A stretch of DNA of 5,753 nucleotides from Deltaproteobacteria bacterium (GTDB taxonomy: Bacteria; Desulfobacterota; DSM-4660; Desulfatiglandales; Desulfatiglandaceae), in assembly GCA_019307165.1 (NCBI GenBank), contig JAFDKD010000798.1, positions 1 through 5,753 of the forward strand, given 5' to 3'. Shown one piece after another: positions 1 to 5,055 of this stretch. Each line of letters opens with the position of its first letter. Within the stretch, counting starts at the first letter, position 1. The notes below the pieces were generated by a model that saw only the letters and a program-made list of their open reading frames with translations, had not been told where the DNA came from and did not search any database. A program made the translations under genes and the position numbers.

Positions 1-75
1 CAGATGGAATAAAAATATATCTCATGCGGCCGGCCCTGTCCAACAAGAAGGTGTCTTGCCCGTGATCCGTGTCGC

Positions 76-104
76 TTGATCGCTGGAGCGTTTCAGTGTA
101 TATA
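76..104 (+). promoter_or_regulatory. Candidate sigma-70-type promoter upstream of the crotonase gene
   Basis: A -35-like TTGATC (76-81) is followed after 17 bases by TATATA (99-104); the overlapping TATAAA at 101-106 is a better -10 match but gives a 19-base spacer. Each hexamer of the 17-base arrangement matches four of six consensus positions. It lies about 100 bases before the ATG at 204 and points toward it, leaving a leader of roughly 90 bases. No other AT-rich pair in the leader is as good. Prediction from consensus only. Confidence 0.35.
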
Positions 105-157
105 AACCCGGACGGTAGTTAGTGCCCATCCATAAACAACATTGAGGCACTTGCATC

Positions 158-173
158 GTTTCCGGATGGAAAC
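158..173 (+). other. Small leader hairpin with a competing pairing
   Basis: GTTTCC (158-163) pairs perfectly with GGAAAC (168-173) around the loop GGAT. The same loop bases are part of GGATGG (164-169), which can instead pair with CCATCC (126-131); GTGCC (122-126) can also pair with GGCAC (146-150). The leader therefore has mutually exclusive short stems just upstream of the ribosome binding site. Whether this is regulatory is unknown: the stems are short and could be chance. Confidence 0.2.
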
Positions 174-192
174 TAAGTATCATCGCAGCAAT

Positions 193-197
193 GGAGG
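193..197 (+). promoter_or_regulatory. Ribosome binding site of the crotonase gene
   Basis: GGAGG sits 6 bases before the ATG at 204, which is strong Shine-Dalgarno placement. It decides the start, because the other nearby ATG (191) is out of frame and overlaps this site. Confidence 0.75.
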
Positions 198-203
198 TAT
201 TTT

Positions 204-1409
204 ATGAACGGTCCCATAGGGCTGGTGAGATCGGACCGGATATCGGGGTACAACAACCTGGGCCCCATTCATGAATGGTCCGAGGGCAGGGCATATCTCA
301 CGATCGATCGCATCACCTTCGACGGAACGGACGGAGCGCTGCTCTGCTACAACAACCCACCCGTACACCAGGTGGGCAATCCGGGACTGGACGCCTACCT
401 GGAGGGCCTGGACAAGCTGTCCGGCCTTCGCGACGACCTGAACTTCCTGATACTGTACGGGGCGAACGATCCGGTTCACGCGGGCGGCGACCTCAAGGAA
501 AGCCTGGCCAACCTGGACAGGACCAACGAGATCAAGACGGAGAAGGAGGCGGCAGGCGCTCCCCCCGAAGAGGTGGACCGGTTGTACGACTGGGCGGACA
601 AGCGGCTGGAAAAAGGATTCGCCCTTTACCGGAGCATCCGCGGGCTGGCCGGCGACATAAGGGTGGTGGCCCTGTGCGGCGGCGGGACCCGGTTCGGCGG
701 GTCCGCCGAGATCCCCCTCATGGCCGACATCCTGGTGGGGGACTCCCGAAGCGGCATGTGTTTCAGCGAGGCCATGATCGGCCTGGTGCCGGGGTGGGCC
801 GGCGTGGGACGGACGCTCACCAAGGCCGGGCCGGAAAACGCAGCATATATGGCCCTGACCTCCAGGGAGGTCAAGGCCCCCCAGCTTGGAGAGATCGGCA
901 TCTACAACGACGTGGTGGAGGTGCCCTTCCCCTTTCCCAGGCGCCCCCGGACCGACAATCCCCAGGCCGACCGGGACGCCTATGCGGATTTATTGGATGC
1001 GCATAACCGGGACACCGGCCTTCTTCTGCTGCCCCGGGGACTGCAAGCAGCCACGTGCCCTCCCGGAGAAATCCCTGATTTGTCGCCCGGTTCGCGCCGG
1101 GTCCTCTCCACAAAGGAGGAGATCGCCCGGGAAGTGGAACGCCGGAAAACGCCGGGAAATTACGCGCAAATTTTGGGCAGGCCCCTCAGGGAAGTCAAGG
1201 ATGAATTGGCCGAACTGGGCCGTCCCCTGGCGCCCCAGTCCGTGGAGGCGATTCAGGATCTCCTGTCGATTTACGACCCGGCCGCTTTTGACGAGGCCGC
1301 CTTTGTCCGGGCGGAAACCGAGGCGGACAAACGGGTTTACAGGGACCCCGGATTGCGTGCGGGACTGATTGCCACACTCGAACAGCGGGTGGCTGATTTC
1401 AGGGGGTGA
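204..1409 (+). CDS. Enlarged enoyl-CoA hydratase/isomerase (crotonase superfamily) protein
   Basis: A 401-residue cytoplasmic crotonase-fold protein, probably acting on an acyl-CoA in beta-oxidation-like degradation. The first oxyanion-hole motif is AGGDL (residues 93-97). The second lies in the Gly-rich stretch at 159-166, leading into SAEIPLMAD (167-175). E169 and E189 (in FSEA, before GLVPGWAG) align with the two catalytic glutamates of enoyl-CoA hydratase (Glu144 and Glu164 of the rat enzyme), so hydratase activity is plausible. The C-terminus (about 358-401, ending RVADFRG) is the usual crotonase tail. Odd points are the length (a typical hydratase is about 260 residues), an N-terminal extension of about 30 residues, a long charged loop after AGGDL (about 100-138) and an extra segment at about 240-345. 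It is not an obvious BamA (6-oxocyclohex-1-ene-1-carbonyl-CoA hydrolase), whose corresponding motif differs. The next gene is 247 bases downstream on the same strand. Superfamily is sure; substrate is not. Confidence 0.85.
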   Translation: MNGPIGLVRSDRISGYNNLGPIHEWSEGRAYLTIDRITFDGTDGALLCYNNPPVHQVGNPGLDAYLEGLDKLSGLRDDLNFLILYGANDPVHAGGDLKESLANLDRTNEIKTEKEAAGAPPEEVDRLYDWADKRLEKGFALYRSIRGLAGDIRVVALCGGGTRFGGSAEIPLMADILVGDSRSGMCFSEAMIGLVPGWAGVGRTLTKAGPENAAYMALTSREVKAPQLGEIGIYNDVVEVPFPFPRRPRTDNPQADRDAYADLLDAHNRDTGLLLLPRGLQAATCPPGEIPDLSPGSRRVLSTKEEIAREVERRKTPGNYAQILGRPLREVKDELAELGRPLAPQSVEAIQDLLSIYDPAAFDEAAFVRAETEADKRVYRDPGLRAGLIATLEQRVADFRG

Positions 1410-1515
1410 TATCTCCGGCTGCAGTAACGGGGGACTTTATCCCACTATGGAACCGAAAAAGGACTTGTACGACGATTTAATCTGACCTCTTGGCCCCGCC
1501 TGTCCACCCTCCGCA

Positions 1516-1589
1516 ACGGAAAGGGCGCGGGTCGAAGCGAAGCGGAGATCCCGCCGCTCTTTGGCGGGAGATGACGGAAGGGGCGCGGG
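1516..1589. repeat. 16-base direct repeats flanking a GC-rich hairpin
   Basis: ACGGAAAGGGCGCGGG (1516-1531) recurs with one mismatch as ACGGAAGGGGCGCGGG (1574-1589), 58 bases apart. Between them lies a perfect 7-bp hairpin, TCCCGCC (1549-1555) and GGCGGGA (1563-1569), with loop GCTCTTT. The word AGCGAAGC just before the hairpin (1536-1543) recurs in the 3315-3757 gap. The element has the look of a short interspersed palindromic repeat, and no coding sequence is credible here. With no T-run after the stem it is not a standard terminator. The rest of the 1410-1656 gap shows nothing I can name. Confidence 0.5.
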
Positions 1590-1641
1590 GGAAGGCGGCT
1601 CCGCGTCCACCGCTAACAGAAGCAATTTTAATAGTTAAGAA

Positions 1642-1647
1642 AAGGAG
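1642..1647 (+). promoter_or_regulatory. Ribosome binding site of the gcdA-like gene
   Basis: AAGGAG lies 9 bases before the ATG at 1657. It supports that start, and the protein N-terminus (MRPYFEKM) fits the start of the known glutaconyl-CoA decarboxylase alpha subunit. Confidence 0.7.
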
Positions 1648-1656
1648 CCTAACACG

Positions 1657-2757
1657 ATGAGACCCTATTTTGAAAAAATGACATCCCTGGGACGGGAACT
1701 GAAAGACAAGGAACGCGAGCAGGGGAAACCCAATGCCGATGAGATCGCCAAGGTGGACCGGGCGGTGGCCGAGGCCGTGGAAAAACGGGGTCAAGCCGGC
1801 ATTCCCGCTGAAAAACTCCACAAACGGGGGGAAAAGACCGCACGGGAACGCATTGAGATGCTGGTGGACCCCGGGACCTGGCTGCCTATCAACAGCCTCT
1901 ACGATCCCGAGTTCAACGAGGAAGGGACCACCGGCGTCATCACCGGGCTGGGCAAGATCTCGGGCCGGTACGCCTCCATTATCGCGTCGGACAACAAGGT
2001 CCTGGCGGGGGCCTGGATCAGCGGCCAGCGGGAACACATCTTTCGGGCCCAGGACATGGCAGAGCAGTTCAACATCCCCCTGGTCTGGGTACTCAACTGC
2101 AGCGGCGTCAAACTCACGGAACAGGAAAAGGTGTACGCCGGGCGGCGCTCGGGAGGCCGCACCTTCTTCCGCCATGCCGAGCTGGCGGAAAAGGGCATCC
2201 CGGTCATCGTGGGCATGTACGGCACCAACCCGGCGGGCGGCGGGTATCACGCCATCAGCCCCGCCATCATATTCGCCCATGAGCGGTCCAACATGGCCGT
2301 GGGCGGCGGCGGCATCGTGAGCGGCATGTCCCCCAAGGGCTCCTTTGACGTAGAAGGCGCCGAAACCCTGATCGAGGCGACCCGGAAGTTCAAGCAGGCG
2401 CCCCCGGGCGGTGTCGGCATCCACCACGACAAAACCGGGTTCATGCGTCCCGCGTGGCCGAGCCCAAGGCGCCCCTTTACAGGCCCGAGGAGATCAATCT
2501 GCTGGTGCCTTTCAACCAGAAGCGCACCTACGACATGGAGCAGATCATGGCCCGGCTGTTTGACGGCAGCGAGCACATGGAATACCGGCCCGACTACGGC
2601 CCGGAGGTGTACTGCGGCCTTGCCAAGGTGGACGGATTTGCCGTGGGCGTCATTGCCAACCGCCAAGGTTTCCTGGGCAAGGACTACCCCGGCTACGCCG
2701 ACGGGAAGTACATGGGCATCGGCGGCAAGCTGTATCGCGAAGGGCTCATCAAAATGA
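1657..2757 (+). CDS. gcdA: Glutaconyl-CoA decarboxylase-type carboxyltransferase (alpha) subunit, 5' part, frameshifted
   Basis: N-terminal half of a biotin-dependent acyl-CoA carboxyltransferase. In the family, GcdA moves the carboxyl group of glutaconyl-CoA to biotin on a carrier subunit, coupled to a Na+-pumping membrane subunit. Residues 1-264 are colinear with Acidaminococcus fermentans GcdA as I remember it. Visible landmarks are KRGEKTARERIEMLVDPGTW (56-75), NCSGVKLTEQEKVY (147-160), the acyl-CoA-binding GTNPAGGGYHAISP (189-202) and NMAVGGGGIVSGMSPKG (212-228), then HHDKTGFMR (256-264). After R264 the similarity stops and the frame runs on as about 100 Pro/Arg/Ser-rich residues to a stop at 2757. 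That tail is antiparallel in meaning to nothing known: it is out-of-frame reading of the 3' half, which starts in another frame at about 2451. The carboxyltransferase family is certain. The glutaconyl-CoA substrate is likely, and 3-methylglutaconyl-CoA or a related acid is possible. Confidence 0.85.
   Translation: MRPYFEKMTSLGRELKDKEREQGKPNADEIAKVDRAVAEAVEKRGQAGIPAEKLHKRGEKTARERIEMLVDPGTWLPINSLYDPEFNEEGTTGVITGLGKISGRYASIIASDNKVLAGAWISGQREHIFRAQDMAEQFNIPLVWVLNCSGVKLTEQEKVYAGRRSGGRTFFRHAELAEKGIPVIVGMYGTNPAGGGYHAISPAIIFAHERSNMAVGGGGIVSGMSPKGSFDVEGAETLIEATRKFKQAPPGGVGIHHDKTGFMRPAWPSPRRPFTGPRRSICWCLSTRSAPTTWSRSWPGCLTAASTWNTGPTTARRCTAALPRWTDLPWASLPTAKVSWARTTPATPTGSTWASAASCIAKGSSK
2446..2453 (+). 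other. gcdA: Frameshift and deletion junction inside gcdA
   Basis: Family-like sequence ends in frame 1 at ...TGFMR (last codon 2446-2448) and resumes in another frame at RVAEPKAP (from 2451). Compared with remembered GcdA, where about 28 residues lie between TGFMR and the matching FRV-DPKAP segment, the linker between the two carboxyltransferase halves is missing. The frame change fits loss of 3k+1 bases, for example about 85. A simple one-base error could not explain the missing linker. Confidence 0.7.
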
Positions 2758-3314
2758 ACGAACTGGTCATGTTCTGCGGCAGGGACTGCCTCCCCCTGAT
2801 CTGGTTTCAGGACACCAGCGGCATCGACGTGGGCGACATTGCCGAGCAAGCCGAACTTCTGGGCCTTGGCCAGTCCCTCATTTATTCCATCGAAAGCTCC
2901 CACGTGCCTATGATGTGCGTGGTGTTGAGAAAAGGCACGGCCGCGGCCCACTATATCATGGGCGGGCCCCAGGCCACCCGGAACAACGCCTTCACCCTGG
3001 GGGTGGGCACCACCGAAATCTACGTGATGCACGGCGAGACCGCTGCGGCCGCGGCCTTTGCCCGACGCCTGGTCAAGGAAAAGGACGCGGAACGGCCCCT
3101 GGAACCGGTGATCGACAAGATGAACGCCCTGGCCCAACAGTACCACGACCAGTCCAGGCCGGTGTACTGCGCCCAGGCCGGCCTGGTGGACGAGATCGTG
3201 CCCATGGCCTCGATGAGGGATTACTTTGTGGGCTTCGCCCGCTGCTGCTACCAGAACCCCCGGCGCATATGCCCCCAGCACCAGATGCTGCTGCCCAGGG
3301 CGATTAAGGGGTAG
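2454..3314 (+). CDS. gcdA: Glutaconyl-CoA decarboxylase-type carboxyltransferase (alpha) subunit, 3' part
   Basis: C-terminal half of the same carboxyltransferase, the biotin-facing domain. The first possible start is the GTG at 2454, but it has no Shine-Dalgarno, and family similarity begins one codon earlier (RVAEPKAP), so this is a continuation and not an independent gene. Landmarks (numbered from the GTG) are LLVPFNQKRTYDM (16-28), IMARLFDGSE (31-40), the glycine-rich GIGGKLYREGLIKMNE (88-103), QDTSGIDVG (119-127), LRKGTAAAHYIMGGPQ (158-173) and GETAAA (194-199). The C-terminus, YQNPRRICPQHQMLLPRAI, is the usual GcdA end. Together the two parts give about 551 residues; the family norm is near 590, consistent with the missing linker. 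It could be expressed as a fragment, but without the N-half in frame the enzyme is probably non-functional unless the break is an assembly error. Confidence 0.85.
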   Translation: MAEPKAPLYRPEEINLLVPFNQKRTYDMEQIMARLFDGSEHMEYRPDYGPEVYCGLAKVDGFAVGVIANRQGFLGKDYPGYADGKYMGIGGKLYREGLIKMNELVMFCGRDCLPLIWFQDTSGIDVGDIAEQAELLGLGQSLIYSIESSHVPMMCVVLRKGTAAAHYIMGGPQATRNNAFTLGVGTTEIYVMHGETAAAAAFARRLVKEKDAERPLEPVIDKMNALAQQYHDQSRPVYCAQAGLVDEIVPMASMRDYFVGFARCCYQNPRRICPQHQMLLPRAIKG

Positions 3315-3334
3315 GCTCGTATTCCAAGAGAAAG

Positions 3335-3382
3335 ATGAAAAAATGGTTTAATTGATTTCTTAACCTTAGTGCTCTTTTTCAT
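3335..3382 (+). other. AT-rich inverted repeat after gcdA, possible weak terminator
   Basis: ATGAAAAA (3335-3342) is the exact complement of TTTTTCAT (3375-3382), with GGTT/AACC (3345-3348 and 3362-3365) able to extend pairing inside. It lies just after the gcdA stop. The T-run is within the stem and not after it, so it is a poor match to an intrinsic terminator. Confidence 0.2.
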
Positions 3383-3459
3383 AAGTACGGTGACTTATTT
3401 CCAGGATAGTCCCACCGCCCGCTTCGCTAGAGGCGCAAAGGTATAATTTTTTCAGTCAC

Positions 3460-3477
3460 AAATACGACATCGTATTT
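3460..3477. promoter_or_regulatory. Perfect 18-base palindrome, candidate operator
   Basis: AAATACGACATCGTATTT has two perfectly complementary 8-base arms around a CA centre. The two-base loop is too tight for a good RNA hairpin, so a dimeric DNA-binding repressor site is the better guess. It lies in the gap upstream of the HMGL-like gene, about 60 bases before a weak promoter candidate. The regulator is unknown and not encoded in the window. Confidence 0.35.
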
Positions 3478-3520
3478 AAGGCATCGTGTACTAAGGCGTT
3501 GATCATAAAAGACTTCGGGT

Positions 3521-3549
3521 TTGAGGTTGAGTGCCCGGCATCCATAAAT
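3521..3549 (+). promoter_or_regulatory. Weak promoter candidate upstream of the HMGL-like gene
   Basis: TTGAGG (3521-3526) is followed after 16 bases by CATAAA (3543-3548), each matching about four of six sigma-70 positions. It points toward the gene at 3758 and lies downstream of the 18-base palindrome. Predicted from hexamers alone, so easily chance. Confidence 0.2.
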
Positions 3550-3583
3550 CTTCATTAACTCAATGTTCAATATTCAATGCATA

Positions 3584-3662
3584 GGGGCCGGCCTAAAAGC
3601 CGGGCCTGCCGAGGCGACTTGTCGCGGCGTAGCCTAACCTTGGCGAAGACGGAAGCTGCTCT
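3584..3662. repeat. GC-rich palindrome-dense intergenic segment
   Basis: An abrupt GC-rich block inside an AT-rich gap. It contains an imperfect stem GGCCGGC (3586-3592) against GCCGGGCC (3599-3606) with one bulged G, a small GCGAC/GTCGC inverted repeat (3614-3618 and 3621-3625), and GGCGAAGACGG (3642-3652), related to the AGCGAAGCCGG words of the tandem repeat that follows. No ORF or RNA gene is recognisable. It looks like a member of an interspersed intergenic repeat family; this is inferred from texture, without a genome comparison. Confidence 0.35.
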
Positions 3663-3700
3663 TTAGCGAAGCCGGGTTCTATTAGCGAAGCCGGGTTCTA
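3663..3700. repeat. Perfect tandem duplication of a 19-base unit
   Basis: The unit TTAGCGAAGCCGGGTTCTA occurs twice back to back (3663-3681, 3682-3700) without a mismatch. Its core AGCGAAGC also appears at 1536-1543 and, reversed, at about 3420-3427. Perfect identity suggests a recent slippage duplication within the repeat block. Confidence 0.85.
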
Positions 3701-3718
3701 TGGCTCTGTAATTTTTAC

Positions 3719-3742
3719 TAATTCCCGCGCCGGCGGGAATTA
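3719..3742 (+). other. 10-bp hairpin directly before the HMGL-like ribosome binding site
   Basis: TAATTCCCGC (3719-3728) pairs perfectly with GCGGGAATTA (3733-3742) around loop GCCG. The stem ends 2 bases before the Shine-Dalgarno. Its core (TCCCGC/GCGGGA) resembles the hairpin at 1549-1569 in the gap before gcdA. It may be an mRNA 5'-stabilising or translation-controlling structure, or simply another palindromic repeat copy. Confidence 0.5.
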
Positions 3743-3744
3743 AG

Positions 3745-3751
3745 AAGGAGG
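3745..3751 (+). promoter_or_regulatory. Ribosome binding site of the HMGL-like gene
   Basis: AAGGAGG, a near-perfect Shine-Dalgarno, is 6 bases before the ATG at 3758 and fixes that start. Confidence 0.85.
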
Positions 3752-3757
3752 AAAACC

Positions 3758-4933
3758 ATGAGCGAGCACAACCTATTCAAAGTCCACCCGAGAATGCCCA
3801 AAAAGGTGCGACTGGGCGACATCACGATGCGGGACGGTTTCCAGCATGAGGAGCACTGGATCCCCACCGATGCCAAAATCTACTACCTTCAGGAGCTGGC
3901 CTTTGCGGGCGTCAAGCGCATGGAGGTCACCAACCTCGGCAATCCGCGCATCATGCCCCAGTTCAAGGACGCCGAGGAGGTGCTCAAGGGGGTGAGGGAC
4001 GGCTATTTTGTCAAACGGCTGAATAAGAAGGGCATCGACCCCGACGACATCGAATGGACCGCCGTGACCATCCGGGAGCCCGGCGTGGACAAGGCCGTGC
4101 AGCTGAGGGAGCAGGGCATCGGTCCCGACCGCCTCCTCATGATGGTGTCCACCGACGAGCAGCATCACTTCGCCAACAGCGGCACCACCCTGCCCGAGTA
4201 CTGGAAAGAGGCGGAGCGCTGCATCCGGAAGGCCCATGACGCGGGCATGAAGATGTGCGGGACCGTGAGCACCATCTGGGGCAGCCCCATCTCCGGCCCC
4301 ACCCGGTTCGAGGACGCGGTGGAGTTCACCAAGCGGTGGCTCAGCATCGGCGCCGACGACATCGAGCACGCCGACCACGACGGCTCGGCCCCGCCGGACC
4401 AGGTCTACCGCTATTACGCCATGATCCTGGACGCGATCCCCAATACGGACCTGCACATAGGACACTTTCACGCGACCCGCGGCTGGGGCCTGGCCAATGT
4501 GCTGGCCGCGCTCCAGGCGGGCATCGACATCTTCGAGGGCACCCTGGGCGGCACCGGCGGCCAGCCGGCCAACTTCCTGGACCGGAGCCCCGTGCCCGGC
4601 ACCGGCTCTTACTACTACAAGGACCCCAACGTGGTAGGCCTGGTCGCCTTCGAGGACATGTGCGTGATGCTGGACGAGATGGGCATCGAACCCGACGGGA
4701 TCGACATCGACCGACTCCTGGAACTGGGTGACATGATGGAACGCACCGTGGGCAGGCGGCTTCGCTCCGAGGCCATCCTGAACGGCCGGATACCCAAGGA
4801 ACCGCGCGAGGACTTCAAGCGGCCCATGTTGCCCGTAAAGAAAGAGAAGTTCGGGGAAAAGCCCGATCAGCTTATCCCGGACGGCTGGCCCGAAACGGCC
4901 GTGGTGCCGGAGGCGGTGCTCAAAAAGAAGTGA
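3758..4933 (+). CDS. HMG-CoA lyase-like (HMGL/pyruvate carboxyltransferase domain) protein
   Basis: A 391-residue cytoplasmic TIM-barrel protein of the HMGL-like family, whose members make or break C-C bonds next to a metal-bound enolate. Visible landmarks are DITMRDGFQHEE (21-32; R25, D26 and Q29 match the lyase RDGLQ motif), the E56 region MEVTNLGNPRIMPQ (55-68), D206 at the place of the GDT aspartate, the metal ligands H236 and H238 in GHFHATRGWGLANVLAALQ, and the glycine loop GGTGGQP (264-270). In HMG-CoA lyase this loop is GLGGCP with a catalytic cysteine; here Q269 takes that place, so standard lyase activity is doubtful. The GGT-x-QPA pattern partly recalls oxaloacetate decarboxylase/pyruvate carboxylase loops, but the C-terminal domain of those enzymes and of transcarboxylase 5S is absent. 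The Lys/Glu/Pro-rich tail (about 342-391) exceeds the roughly 300-residue lyase norm. It ends at a strong terminator. The fold is sure; reaction and substrate are unknown. Confidence 0.85.
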   Translation: MSEHNLFKVHPRMPKKVRLGDITMRDGFQHEEHWIPTDAKIYYLQELAFAGVKRMEVTNLGNPRIMPQFKDAEEVLKGVRDGYFVKRLNKKGIDPDDIEWTAVTIREPGVDKAVQLREQGIGPDRLLMMVSTDEQHHFANSGTTLPEYWKEAERCIRKAHDAGMKMCGTVSTIWGSPISGPTRFEDAVEFTKRWLSIGADDIEHADHDGSAPPDQVYRYYAMILDAIPNTDLHIGHFHATRGWGLANVLAALQAGIDIFEGTLGGTGGQPANFLDRSPVPGTGSYYYKDPNVVGLVAFEDMCVMLDEMGIEPDGIDIDRLLELGDMMERTVGRRLRSEAILNGRIPKEPREDFKRPMLPVKKEKFGEKPDQLIPDGWPETAVVPEAVLKKK

Positions 4934-4935
4934 TA

Positions 4936-4953
4936 CAGCGGTCAGCCGTCAGC
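4936..4953. repeat. Short CAGC-spaced repeat after the HMGL-like gene
   Basis: CAGCGGTCAGCCGTCAGC shows CAGC three times at 7-base steps, just past the stop codon and before the terminator. It is small and may be a remnant of an intergenic repeat; no function is claimed. Confidence 0.3.
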
Positions 4954-4960
4954 TTTGAGC

Positions 4961-4993
4961 AAAAAAGGCGGGGCTTACCCCCGCCTTTTTTTT
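4961..4993. terminator. Bidirectional intrinsic terminator between convergent genes
   Basis: GGCGGGG (4967-4973) pairs perfectly with CCCCGCC (4979-4985) around a 5-base loop, followed by eight Ts (4986-4993) and preceded by six As (4961-4966). Read on the plus strand it ends the HMGL-like transcript 27 bases past its stop; read on the minus strand it ends the surface-protein transcript, whose stop is at 5056. The A/T arms can extend the stem by six pairs. Confidence 0.9.
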
Positions 4994-5055
4994 AAAAAAG
5001 TCTGTAGCGATGAAAAAGGGCTATTTCCGGACGGAGACAAGCTAAGGGTGATGCC

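Noticed and set aside
204..1409. BamA (6-oxocyclohex-1-ene-1-carbonyl-CoA hydrolase)
   Set aside because: The expected CTGGN-type motif of that family is absent; the protein has AGGDL and both hydratase glutamates.
1437..1625. Short minus-strand open frame in the gap before gcdA
   Set aside because: It reads through the repeat element (a translated palindromic repeat) and has no ribosome binding site.
1477..2427. Long open frame of 316 codons on the minus strand
   Set aside because: It lies opposite the conserved 5' part of gcdA and has no family features. Long antisense frames are expected in GC-rich genes.
2431..2456. Programmed ribosomal frameshifting, or a genuine two-subunit split starting at GTG 2454
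   Set aside because: Frameshifting cannot supply the missing linker residues, no convincing slippery site plus stimulator is seen, and the GTG has no Shine-Dalgarno.
2247..3281. Long open frame of 344 codons on the minus strand
   Set aside because: It is the shadow of the 3' part of gcdA, with low-complexity Gly/Ala/His/Val composition and no recognisable domain.
3663..3700. CRISPR array
   Set aside because: Only two contiguous copies without spacers; it is a simple tandem duplication.
3758..4933. Transcarboxylase 5S or oxaloacetate decarboxylase alpha subunit
   Set aside because: The RDGFQ and HFH motifs are lyase-like, and the C-terminal conserved carboxylase domain and biotinyl domain are missing.
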